Shown: piece after piece, positions 35,475-43,680 of the stretch
How the letters are laid out: each line of letters starts with the position of its first letter
Position numbering within the stretch: position 1 is the stretch's first letter
Source: Granulicella mallensis
GTDB taxonomy: Bacteria > Acidobacteriota > Terriglobia > Terriglobales > Acidobacteriaceae
Length of the DNA stretch: 64,000 nucleotides
Reading direction: 5' to 3'
Assembly: GCF_014203225.1 (NCBI RefSeq)
Contig: NZ_JACHIO010000005.1
Span: 248,001 to 312,000, forward strand
Notes under the pieces: model-generated
Database searches by the model: none
Told to the model about the DNA's origin: nothing
Seen by the model: only the letters and a program-made list of their open reading frames with translations
Made by a program: the position numbers and the translations under genes

Positions 35475-36199
35475 CATGGCCCGTTGCGAGCCCTCAGGAA
35501 CTCGCCCCGCTCGAACTGCTGGCCGAAACAGGGAAGTGGCAGCTCCATCGTCTACCCAACGCTGCATTCCCATCTAGCAAAACCTACGTAGAACATGCCC
35601 GGCAATGGCACACCGTTCTCGACGAGCAGTTCGGGTGTACCGGCCTTATTCACCTGGAAGTCTTCCTCCACGTCTGGCGCATGTCCGAGCCGCCCATCCC
35701 CACGCTTTACCGCGAAAATACACGACTCTGGAAACCCTCGCTTGGCTTGGGGGTATGGGTCGATCGCCCTGCGCCCGCGCCTTGGACACGCGAAAGCTTC
35801 ATGGACGCGAGCGCCTCACTTCTGCTGGGTGAAGAGCCACCCCTATCGGCCTACAAACTGCTCCGCTTGGACGCCGCTCCGGGCGCGCGCGCATCCGCTG
35901 TCCAGCAGCTCCTTGGCAGCGGATGCGCGACTTGCTTCTGGGGAGTAGCCGACTTCAACTCCTTCTCCGAACGCACCGCGCAGCTTCTGCTGCCCACCAT
36001 TACTTCGCCCACTTATCGCGGCGAACGCTTTTACATCCCGCTGCTTTCTCCCGCTGCACTGTTGTCCGCCACACCTGCGCAACTCGACGAGTGGATGTGT
36101 GGCATGGGCGCTTATGCTCAGGAAAGCCCGGACGCCGGCGGCCTATTGATTCTGTCGCCCAATGGGAGCATTCATCGTCCTGAGCGTCGGGAAGAGTAG
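35471..36199 (+). CDS. Uncharacterised protein with shared C-terminal module, short form
   Basis: 242 residues, soluble, starting at an ATGA overlap with the previous gene. Near the C-terminus IPLLSPAALLSATPAQLDEW and GAYAQESPDAGG repeat the module of the upstream protein. The N-terminal part (HLEVFLHVWRMSEPP, LGLGVWVDRPAPAPWT) is not shared and matches nothing I know. Strict coupling implies fixed stoichiometry with its neighbour, as expected for a complex or an effector-immunity pair (inference). Confidence 0.6.
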   Translation: MTWPVASPQELAPLELLAETGKWQLHRLPNAAFPSSKTYVEHARQWHTVLDEQFGCTGLIHLEVFLHVWRMSEPPIPTLYRENTRLWKPSLGLGVWVDRPAPAPWTRESFMDASASLLLGEEPPLSAYKLLRLDAAPGARASAVQQLLGSGCATCFWGVADFNSFSERTAQLLLPTITSPTYRGERFYIPLLSPAALLSATPAQLDEWMCGMGAYAQESPDAGGLLILSPNGSIHRPERREE

Positions 36200-36292
36200 C
36201 AATGGAACGCCGATTTCCGCCTGGTGGACTCCTGCTTCAAGACAGCGATTAGCGAACACACCAGGCCGCACTTTGCCGACAAGGAATCTCAA

Positions 36293-36874
36293 ATGATGTG
36301 GCAAAGAATTTTGGCGGGTTTTCGCGCTGTTGGAAGTGGCATGAGATCAAAGCTGCTGTTTGTGGCTGGGATCATTGTTTTCTTTGCGTTATATATTCTA
36401 GTCCCGCGGATACGTGCAGTAAGAGCATCTGACAGTATGTATGGCGACTGGATGGGCACAGTCTCGATTACGAAGAGTGTTCCGAAGGACAACCTGAATG
36501 ACACGGAATCGCAAGGGACTGCCGTCATGCGAGTGAAATTGTCACCGGTTTGGTTTTCATTTCTTGATCGTACCGAGTCCACTGCTGTACTCATCGACGC
36601 TGACGGCGTGCGGCATACTTTTGGTATCTCTGACTTAGCTGACGGTTGGGCGTTTAGAAAACGCTGGAGCTCTAAGCAGTTGCTGGCTGGTGGAACTGAC
36701 GAGACGATAATTGGGCAATGGAATCGCAGCTTTCCAGACTTTGTACTGAAATTCGATAGTTTTGGAAACAACGAATTCTCTGATGGTACGACGTATCGCA
36801 TTAGCGGCTCGCTGAAGCGTGGTGATGAAGCTACGCTTCAGTCTCTCGTTCAAAACCTGAGTAGCGCACGCTGA
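36293..36874 (+). CDS. Membrane-anchored GxWxG family protein, copy 4
   Basis: 193 residues from ATG 36293, which follows AAGGAA; a GTG start at 36224 would add 23 residues. Membrane segment about 20-37, GDWMG at 51-55, a domain with many Asp/Ser turns, and the ending YRISGSLKRGDEATLQSLVQNL, very like the endings of copies 1 and 2. Base composition is more A/T-rich than in vgrG. Function unknown. Confidence 0.65.
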   Translation: MMWQRILAGFRAVGSGMRSKLLFVAGIIVFFALYILVPRIRAVRASDSMYGDWMGTVSITKSVPKDNLNDTESQGTAVMRVKLSPVWFSFLDRTESTAVLIDADGVRHTFGISDLADGWAFRKRWSSKQLLAGGTDETIIGQWNRSFPDFVLKFDSFGNNEFSDGTTYRISGSLKRGDEATLQSLVQNLSSAR

Positions 36875-36893
36875 CAGCAAAAAGGAGATCACT

Positions 36894-37194
36894 ATGTCCG
36901 ATGAGGCTCCGCATCAGAATCGCCATTCTATAGAGGTTTATGTCTGGACCTCTTTGACCTCAACGGAACCCAATCGGAATTTTGGAATTGTTCGCCGTAT
37001 CGTGGGATTTGCCTACGTGAGCGACAGCTTCGGCCTGGACGTGACCGCGCACAAGCAGTACTACTACGAGCAGATGCTCTCCTCCATCGTCGGCACGATT
37101 GGATCGCGGCACAACCTCAGCATCGCCGTTCAGGCGTCCAACAGCAGGACATTTAACTATGTCCAGTATGGTGAGTCGGACTAGAGCTTTCTAA
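36894..37194 (+). pseudogene. Chimeric ORF carrying a duplicated internal vgrG fragment
   Basis: A strong AAAAAGGAG precedes ATG 36894. The first 41 codons (MSDEAPHQNRHSIEVYVWTS...) match nothing I know. From 37017 the DNA follows vgrG 31999-32173 closely, encoding VgrG residues 94-148 (VSDSFGLDVTAHKQYY ... YVQYGESD). The codon for the Trp after GESD has become TAG, and the match continues only about ten bases more. It is therefore a broken vgrG copy or a recombination scar 5 kb downstream of the intact gene. Confidence 0.85.
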
Positions 37195-37289
37195 CCCGTA
37201 GGCCTGCGCCGTCTATCGGGGAGCTGCGTGGTCCCCTATGCTTGTCCACTTTGCCAGATAAGAGACTGTAGAAATTAAAGGAAGATCGA

Positions 37290-37904
37290 ATGGGTAGATC
37301 AATCCACATCGGAGCAACACTGCGGAACGTAGTGATCGCGTTCCTGCTTCTGCGGCCAGTCATAGTCATTTCAATTAATCTTTACAATACGTATCTTCCC
37401 TCCACGACCAGCATGGATGGCAAATGGGTCGGAGAGCTCAAGTTCGAGGGCCTGAACACGGCAAACTATGCCACCGACGAGGAAGCGGATCGGTTGCCGC
37501 ATCTGACAGATAGCGCCGTAATCCGCTTTACCTTGGCGCCAACAACACTGCTGTTCCTGAACAAGAACCACGAGGGCCGCGGCGAACTGGAGTTTACTGG
37601 GAGCGGGCAGCGCAGGTCTTTTTCGGTCCATGTGGGGTACATGGATGATGGGTCAAAACAATATCTTTTGGACTTTGACGTAAACGAGCCAAATTCATCG
37701 AGTGATTCTAAAGCTGAACCCAGATTTCGACTCGTTAATGCCTGGTTCCACGATGGAGTCTTCACCGTCGTTCCGCCGAGTTCAAGTCTTAAGAGTTCGC
37801 CGGACTGGGCTGTCTCGGGATCTCTTCACAAGGCAAATACACAACAGGAGTACAGCCGCTTATTTATCGCACGGGCTGCGAGGCGGAAATACGATGGCTC
37901 TTGA
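37290..37904 (+). CDS. Membrane-anchored GxWxG family protein, copy 5
   Basis: 204 residues; membrane segment about 12-31, GKWVG at 44-48, the strand GRGELEFTGSG in the middle and the ending WAVSGSLHKANTQQEYSRLF, followed by a basic tail. AAGGAAGA precedes the ATG. Of the ten copies it has the longest loop in the domain (VNEPNSSSDSKAEP). Function unknown. Confidence 0.65.
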   Translation: MGRSIHIGATLRNVVIAFLLLRPVIVISINLYNTYLPSTTSMDGKWVGELKFEGLNTANYATDEEADRLPHLTDSAVIRFTLAPTTLLFLNKNHEGRGELEFTGSGQRRSFSVHVGYMDDGSKQYLLDFDVNEPNSSSDSKAEPRFRLVNAWFHDGVFTVVPPSSSLKSSPDWAVSGSLHKANTQQEYSRLFIARAARRKYDGS

Positions 37905-38136
37905 GGCAGCGCCAACATGATCAACAACGCCGCACAAGCAGCTGATCTGGTTATAAGTATCTAGGGCTTTACCGCCCCGGATTCGCGCAACCAGCGCCTG
38001 CTAATCCTCATACCTAACGTTGCTGCAGACGGAATTTACTTCAAATCAAGTTCTTTTCGCGTGACGTTGGCTTAAACGATTGAAACCGCTGTGTAGATAA
38101 GCTTTCGTTCGTAAGTTTAAACTCGGGGATCACTTC

Positions 38137-38627
38137 ATGAAGGTTGTTTCGTTAGCCGTCGTAGTTCTGGTAATTGTTGGCAGCTATTTCCTGTTCTTCA
38201 AAACGACACCTAGCGGTCCCAGCATAGCCGGTGATTGGGTCGGCTTTTGGGATGTGCAAGCACTTGGCAGCAAACAAGGCGAGGTCGAAGCAGGCTATGG
38301 CAATTCCGTTGTGGAGCTACATCTGAGCCGCAATCTCTTCACCATGTTGCACCGGTATAGCGGAACAGGCACCATCCATACAGATAATGGACCTATCCAG
38401 GAGTTTAAGGTTATCAACGTCAGTGTGTTTCCATCCGGGCAGTTCGACGGGTTTATGGTTGGCACAGGCGAAGCGAAACAAGATGGGAAAGTTTCGGCGG
38501 CACACTCAATGGAACGACCCTCACCATGAAGAGTATGAGCACCCACACCATGGAAGCCCAGATGCAAGAAGTTCTGGAAAAGGGCACTCATGCCGATGCG
38601 CTGGCTCTTTATAAGCAGTTCAAGTAA
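38137..38627 (+). pseudogene. Membrane-anchored GxWxG family protein, copy 6 (frameshifted)
   Basis: ATG 38137 opens a frame with a membrane segment (about 5-21), GDWVG at 32-36 and a normal domain start. It stops at 38529 in an atypical end. A shift of one missing base near 38490-38497 (around GGGAAAGTTTCGG) restores a continuation, GGTLNGTTLTMKSMSTHTME and later ADALALYKQFK, to the stop at 38627, giving the expected length and C-terminal helix. It is either a recent one-base deletion or a sequencing error. Confidence 0.75.
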
Positions 38628-38642
38628 GAGGGAGACTTCTCG

Positions 38643-38726
38643 ATGACCGAGAAAGTGAAACAGAGTGCGTACTCAGTTCCTGCAACCGGCCCTTCTCTCG
38701 CGCCAGGTAGGAGCGTAGCAAGATGA
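38643..38726 (+). CDS. Possible 27-residue leader peptide coupled to copy 7
   Basis: ATG 38643 follows GAGGGAGA. The 27 codons (MTEKVKQSAYSVPATGPS...) end in TGA that overlaps the ATG of the next gene (ATGA at 38723). The ribosome site and exact overlap suggest translation; the product resembles the soluble heads of copies 3, 7 and 8 and could be a relic of one. Confidence 0.4.
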   Translation: MTEKVKQSAYSVPATGPSLAPGRSVAR

Positions 38727-39316
38727 CGGCACCACTACAGTCGGGGAAGGCATCTGCAAGTATGATCACCTTCTTCACAGCTATCATCTCCGTTGGAATG
38801 CTTCTGCTGGTAGTTCTTGGCGGGGTCTACGGAGTTCCGTATCTATACAACCGCACTACCCAGCCGATCGCAGGCGCTGCGTCAAATCCAAACAGTCTGA
38901 CTGGAACGTGGACGGGTAAGGTGCAAATTGTAGGAAAGGCCGACTTCTATGAGTTTTCTCGAAAAGGAGGCCAAGGTGTTCCACCCGCCCCCGATCCAAA
39001 GCCTGCTGCGGTTCGTCTGACAGCGTCTACCGTCATGGGTTGGGGCGTACCCAAATTCAAGGGCGTCGTTGAAGTCTGCGACGCAACTGGAACGCACTAT
39101 ACATCTCATTATGACGACGAGGCAGTCCTTGCGCCGTCGAGTTGGACGGTAGTCCTGCGTAATCTGAATGGGCCACAGATGACGCAGTTACGAGCTAAGT
39201 TCGTTCCTGGCCAGCTCAGCATTCACTGGGAGTATGCCCCAAATCAGACGATCACGGGTGTGCTTCTCAAAAATCAAGGTACGAGCTTTCAAGAACTCTG
39301 CAGCAACTTGAGGTAG
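38723..39316 (+). CDS. Membrane-anchored GxWxG family protein, copy 7
   Basis: 197 residues; polar head, membrane segment about 15-38, GTWTG at 61-65, a Pro-rich insert (GVPPAPDPKP), then FKGVVEVCDATG and the end TITGVLLKNQGTSFQELCSNL. The C-terminal block aligns with those of copies 3 and 8. It is initiated by overlap with the small upstream ORF. Confidence 0.65.
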   Translation: MTAPLQSGKASASMITFFTAIISVGMLLLVVLGGVYGVPYLYNRTTQPIAGAASNPNSLTGTWTGKVQIVGKADFYEFSRKGGQGVPPAPDPKPAAVRLTASTVMGWGVPKFKGVVEVCDATGTHYTSHYDDEAVLAPSSWTVVLRNLNGPQMTQLRAKFVPGQLSIHWEYAPNQTITGVLLKNQGTSFQELCSNLR

Positions 39317-39555
39317 GACAAGGCATCGCATCATTAGCTCAAGACCCGCTGGCCGGCTATCTGTGTCGGCAGGATGCGGACGTCTCTTATCAACGATGCA
39401 AGCCTGCGTAATTTGCATGGTTTTTCACTGGATTTAGAACTCCACCGCTGATACTGAATTTGCATCAGCTTCCGGAGTATCATCCCGAGCGCGTCTGCAG
39501 GTCGCGTGCACATGATCGCCAACATCTTCACCCAGCAGGTAGGAAAAGGATAAGC

Positions 39556-40218
39556 ATGGAGCCGTCACCACCTTCCCCTTCCGTTACTCCCAAGAGCCCG
39601 GGGATCATCGTATCCGCTGAATTCCTCAGATTTTTTATAGTCATTTTTATATTGGGCAGCCTCTTTCTTGGTGTTCCTTATGGTCTGCGCCTCTACCGCA
39701 ACTCCTGGGCCGCACCAGGCTTGCATCCCGACACGGCGCTGACAGGCGAATGGGTCGGCATCCTGAAACCACCCAGTCGCCCCGCGCCGCCCGATCTTTC
39801 GCCTAACCCGTTCGTCGCCGAATCGGATCGTCAGGAAGCCATCCGCGAGCTTCGTCAGCAGAAGCAGGATGACTTTGACAATGTGCGCGCCATCTTCGTC
39901 CGTACCTCGTTGGATCCATTTCACATCGCTTCTGCCTCACTGCGCGGCTCCGTTACGATGTGCGGTCGTGACGGCAAGCTAATCAACTACGCCTTCACCA
40001 CAAACCGCGTCTCCAATGCTGGCATGTCTCTCATCCTCTACAACGACACTCAATCGCAGTTCGGCAATCTCGATGCAACTCTTCATGAAGGCGTCCTCGC
40101 AGCCGACTACCACGGCTTTGAGCCGTACCTGCTGGGTGACCTCCGGCGCGGATCACGTCAAGACTTCGAGCAGGCTTGCGCGAGTCTGACTGCGTCGGCA
40201 CGACAACCGGCGCAATAG
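39556..40218 (+). CDS. Membrane-anchored GxWxG family protein, copy 8
   Basis: 220 residues from ATG 39556 (MEPSPPSPSVTPKSP) after AGGAAAAGGA; the longer open frame from 39460 has no ribosome site. Membrane segment about 23-43, GEWVG at 64-68, a charged helical insert (ESDRQEAIRELRQQKQDD), the strand GSVTMCGRDG and the end LLGDLRRGSRQDFEQACASL. It is the last plus-strand copy; a hairpin follows. Confidence 0.65.
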   Translation: MEPSPPSPSVTPKSPGIIVSAEFLRFFIVIFILGSLFLGVPYGLRLYRNSWAAPGLHPDTALTGEWVGILKPPSRPAPPDLSPNPFVAESDRQEAIRELRQQKQDDFDNVRAIFVRTSLDPFHIASASLRGSVTMCGRDGKLINYAFTTNRVSNAGMSLILYNDTQSQFGNLDATLHEGVLAADYHGFEPYLLGDLRRGSRQDFEQACASLTASARQPAQ

Positions 40219-40221
40219 CGC

Positions 40222-40248
40222 GTAGGAGTCTCAGGTCAAGACTCCTAC
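40222..40248. terminator. Hairpin between convergent copies 8 and 9
   Basis: GTAGGAGTCT and AGACTCCTAC form a 10-bp stem around a 7-base loop between the two convergent genes. There is no long T tract. It may stop transcription from either side. Confidence 0.5.
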
Positions 40249-40288
40249 CAATATTCACCTGGCGTCCCGAGTCATGGGATACATCGCT

Positions 40289-41014
40289 CTAATGAGGGCG
40301 ATGTTTAGTTTGGGCATGGTGTGGTGAGGCCGCACTGTTGTCCTCATTTTGCTCTTCCTGGTCGTCTTCTTGTTCCTGCCGGTGCAGTTCGCGCTCGAAG
40401 TCGGAGACGCTGGGGGCGGTCGCCAGGGGTGGGAGCGATGGCTCGTTAGCGGCTTGCTGCTCGACGCGGTGGAGCAGGGCGTTGGCATCGGCGTCGGTGC
40501 CGGGACGTAGAGTGAGACGGTGCTCCAGTGGGTCGCCAGTTTTACAGGTGAGGATGTTGCCGTCGGCTTCGCAGGAGAACTCACTGAGGACGACGTCGGG
40601 TGTGGCGTCGATCCCGAATCGTATGGAGCCGTCGGGGTGTGATTCCCAATTGATGGCGCGGAACGTGCGGGTGATGCCTTCACCGAGAATGATCATGGTG
40701 CCGGGGCCGTGGTGGGTGTCCATAAAAGAGTCGGCGTCTTCGAGGCGGAAGCGAAGGATGGCGTGGCGGTGGGGGCCAGGGGTGTCGCCCTGTAGGCTGG
40801 GCTCCCACCGGCGGCCGTCCATGGTGAGTTCGCCGATCCATTCCCCGTTAGGGTTGGCAGGGGAGACAGCCGCGATAGGGCGGGGGACGACGAGGTGATA
40901 AAGAAAGGAGCAGCCCCAGTACAGGAGAAGGCCGAGAACGATGAGCAAGAAGGGGTGTCTGAGCCAGTGGAAGACACGGCGCGGCGGGTTCAAGCGGTCG
41001 GAGGTGTCGGCCAT
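40289..41014 (-). CDS. Membrane-anchored GxWxG family protein, copy 9
   Basis: 241 residues on the minus strand; membrane segment about 22-42, GEWIG at 57-61, the domain ending LEHRLTLRPGTDADANALLHRV, then an extra acidic and Gln/His-rich tail (EQEDDQEEQNEDN). It begins three bases after the stop of copy 10, so the two are coupled. A long plus-strand open frame opposite is a codon-bias shadow. Confidence 0.65.
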   Translation of the reverse strand: MADTSDRLNPPRRVFHWLRHPFLLIVLGLLLYWGCSFLYHLVVPRPIAAVSPANPNGEWIGELTMDGRRWEPSLQGDTPGPHRHAILRFRLEDADSFMDTHHGPGTMIILGEGITRTFRAINWESHPDGSIRFGIDATPDVVLSEFSCEADGNILTCKTGDPLEHRLTLRPGTDADANALLHRVEQQAANEPSLPPLATAPSVSDFERELHRQEQEDDQEEQNEDNSAASPHHAQTKHRPH

Positions 41015-41017
41015 GGC

Positions 41018-41563
41018 TTAGTCCTTGTCGGGTGGCGGGGCACAGGAGGATTGCGCTCGGAAGGCGGCGCGGGTGCCGCGGTGGAGCGTGGCGTGGATCG
41101 CGAGCTCGATGTCGTTGCCGAGGGTAAGGGTATCGGGAGCGCCTTTGGTTTGAGTGAGGCGTCCCAGCCAGGGAAAGGCGCCCAGGGGCGGGGTGGTACC
41201 TGGAGGCGTGGAGAAGGTACCGTCGCTGTCGTAATGGGTGATGCTGATCTGAAGGGGCCGAGCCGTGGACTCACCGTTGACGCAGACTTCACCCTTGGCC
41301 TCAATCCAGTCGAGATTGGGGCTCATGCGGTAGGCATGGAAGAAGAGGGTGCCGCCGGTATGGGGGCCGGAGGTTTCACCGTAGATCGCCGGCTTGTAGG
41401 TGCCGTTGATGGTAAAGGAGCCCTGCCAGTCGCCGGGAAGCTGCTGGGCGGTCTTGGGGGTGCCCAGGTCGAGCTTGTGCATGATCTGCGGACCCCAGAT
41501 GCACAGAACGGCGATGAAGGTGATGAGGAGGGCAGTGCCCCAGCCGGATTTTTGGTAGGCCAT
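41018..41563 (-). CDS. Membrane-anchored GxWxG family protein, copy 10
   Basis: 181 residues from ATG 41563 (MAYQKSGWGTALL); the frame runs upstream but the added 36 residues overlap the region before the exosortase gene and have no ribosome site. Membrane segment about 8-25, GDWQG at 44-48, then GTYKPAIYGETSGPHTGGT, closely parallel to GRRWEPSLQGDTPGPHRHA in copy 9, and the end LAIHATLHRGTRAAFRAQ. Copies 9 and 10 are thus nearest relatives. Confidence 0.65.
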   Translation of the reverse strand: MAYQKSGWGTALLITFIAVLCIWGPQIMHKLDLGTPKTAQQLPGDWQGSFTINGTYKPAIYGETSGPHTGGTLFFHAYRMSPNLDWIEAKGEVCVNGESTARPLQISITHYDSDGTFSTPPGTTPPLGAFPWLGRLTQTKGAPDTLTLGNDIELAIHATLHRGTRAAFRAQSSCAPPPDKD

Positions 41564-41730
41564 GTGCGTTGGATGCGGAGAAGAGCAGCCATAGAGCTGA
41601 TTCGCAAATAGTGTATAGCCCAGGCTGCGGTTGCTCTCCCTTGAAGAGTAGAACAGGAACGGCGGCAGCAATTTTTCACGGAAGTCCAGATATGTTCTGG
41701 CATAGCGGAAGCGTAGTTAGAATCGGAAGC

Positions 41731-43425
41731 ATGTCTACCTCTCCCACGGCTGCTGTGCCGTCGCCCGATGCGCGTGTTCTGGTTGAACCGGCAGGGCGCA
41801 GGCTGACACGGTCCACAGCAGTGATGCTGGTGGGAGCACTGAGCATCGTCGGTGTATTCGCGATCTTTCAGACAGCGCTCGCGCTTTGGGTCCTCTGGAC
41901 GAATGATCCGCTCAAATCCATCGGGGGCCTCATCCCTCTGGTGAGCTTTGTGCTCATCCTGCGAGTCTGGCGATCGCTTGGCTGGGAGATGCGCGGAAGC
42001 TGGTGGGGACTGGCGATTCTTGCCGCTACGATTGCGCTGGTCCATCTGCGCGACCGCGCCATTCTCGAGCTGATCCTCTCGCCCTCCTGGACGCTCTTCC
42101 TCCCGCCCCACTCGCTGGTGGCCATTGCCTATGCGGCGGGCGTAGTGCTGTTGTTCGGAGGGCCGAGGCTTGTTCGCGCCACGCTCTTCCCCCTCGTGCT
42201 GATGGGGTTCGTCAACCCGGTTCCCACCTTCTTTACGCTGCATGTCGATCTGCCGCTGCAGCACGCCTCGTCCCTGATCGCACGTGCCTTCGCTCACGCC
42301 CTGGGGCAACAGCTCACCAGCGACCAGTTGCGGCTGATGTTTACTCCGGACTTTGGAATGTTCATCGCGCCGGGCTGCAACGGCATCCGGGGAGCGGTCA
42401 CGATGGGCTTCCTCGCGCTGATCGCGGGATATCTCTACAGGTTTCGTCTGCGCGTGCACATTCTTGTGGTCGCTGGGGCCGTGCTGCTGGGATACGTCTT
42501 CAACCTCGTTCGGCTGTGTGTCCTGGTGCTGTACTACATCGTTGCACTGCATATCCAATGGCTGCAGAGCCGCGCGGAGATGGGCGACTACCTCATCGGC
42601 GCCTGCCTGTTCTTCCTCGCGACCGCGCTGCTGTTTACCTTGATTCGCCGATTCAGCCCTGGCCATGATTTACGCGTGCCGGCATTAGCCACAACGCCGG
42701 AGAGCACTGCCGGTGTGGCGCCGGGCTTGTTGGCGCCAGGCTCGTTCCTGCCGCGCTGGATCGCGTTGGCCTTGCTGGTACTGCTGGGCAGCATTACGTA
42801 TGCGCGAGCTATCGTGCAGGACTGGAAGACATCCCGTATTGCCAGCGATCCGAAGGCGCTTGGTTTGTTCCCTCAGCACGTGGGCCACTACAAGCTGCAG
42901 CGCGAGTGGAATGAGTACATGCTGAACGGCCCGCTGGTCTACTACTGGGCGGACTATGCTCCGGATGGCAGCGTCGCTCCCGAAAAGAATGCGGTGGTTT
43001 CAGTCGGCATCTCGCCGGTACTGGGGGCGCACGATACGTTGCTCTGCCACTCGGCCCGCGGAGAAGACTGGCTTTGGCATGGCGATCTTCTTTTGCCGAC
43101 GGCCAGGGACGTTACGAGCTTCAGCCTCTTGTTCTTCAATAACGGAGCGACACAGTACCTTGAGGCGACGACGGTTTGCACCGGCACAACGTGCGGGCAG
43201 TATTCGAACGGCCTCAAGCACTTTGGGTTTGTCTACAGCCGGCCGGACACTCGCAATTTGCTGAGCCAGAGCCCTACACGCCCGATCCCGGTTCTGTTGC
43301 GCACCGCGACGCCGGACACTGCGCTGGCCCCGGACACCGCCCGCGCCGCACTGACAGCTAGCCTGCGGGACTTCCTCTCCGAAGCCGATCTTCCGGCGTT
43401 CACGCGCTCTTACCGCCAGCCCTGA
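41731..43425 (+). CDS. xrtJ: Exosortase, XrtJ type (exosortase plus EpsI-like domain)
   Basis: 564 residues from ATG 41731 (MSTSPTAAVPSPD). About eight membrane segments cover residues 30-310. The exosortase catalytic residues are visible: Cys216 in IAPGCNGIRG and Arg261 in FNLVRL. After a further membrane segment near residue 350, the last 190 residues resemble the EpsI-like domain fused in acidobacterial XrtJ proteins. Exosortases cut and anchor proteins bearing C-terminal sorting tags; no tagged protein was recognised in the window. It lies back to back with copy 10 and just before a TonB receptor. Confidence 0.85.
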   Translation: MSTSPTAAVPSPDARVLVEPAGRRLTRSTAVMLVGALSIVGVFAIFQTALALWVLWTNDPLKSIGGLIPLVSFVLILRVWRSLGWEMRGSWWGLAILAATIALVHLRDRAILELILSPSWTLFLPPHSLVAIAYAAGVVLLFGGPRLVRATLFPLVLMGFVNPVPTFFTLHVDLPLQHASSLIARAFAHALGQQLTSDQLRLMFTPDFGMFIAPGCNGIRGAVTMGFLALIAGYLYRFRLRVHILVVAGAVLLGYVFNLVRLCVLVLYYIVALHIQWLQSRAEMGDYLIGACLFFLATALLFTLIRRFSPGHDLRVPALATTPESTAGVAPGLLAPGSFLPRWIALALLVLLGSITYARAIVQDWKTSRIASDPKALGLFPQHVGHYKLQREWNEYMLNGPLVYYWADYAPDGSVAPEKNAVVSVGISPVLGAHDTLLCHSARGEDWLWHGDLLLPTARDVTSFSLLFFNNGATQYLEATTVCTGTTCGQYSNGLKHFGFVYSRPDTRNLLSQSPTRPIPVLLRTATPDTALAPDTARAALTASLRDFLSEADLPAFTRSYRQP

Positions 43426-43680
43426 GCGTCTTGCGTCCGGGATTTCCTTCCATGACGACGGCTTTCTAAGGCCTTTCGCTAAAGCACCGCTCCGCGTATT
43501 TTGAGCGGGGGTGTTTTCCGCTGTCATCCTTCTGTATGACAGCGAACATTTCCGACTTGACAGCTTTTGATGGGGGAGAGGATACTTCTCGTCGCACATC
43601 CAACCCACTCTTTTTCACCGGCAAAAGAAAGAGTAGAGGCTTGGATGATCACGAGTTTTCGCAGTCATTTGAGGAGTCCC

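Noticed and set aside
30252..36199. A complete type VI secretion system
   Set aside because: Only a VgrG and possible cargo genes are present; no tube, sheath, baseplate or membrane-complex genes lie in the window.
36202..36252. A 16-codon ORF between the 242-residue gene and copy 4
   Set aside because: No ribosome site and no family resemblance; chance.
41323..42666. A 447-codon minus-strand open frame through copy 10 and the exosortase
   Set aside because: It crosses two real genes on different strands and frames and is low-complexity Gln/Arg/Glu; shadow.
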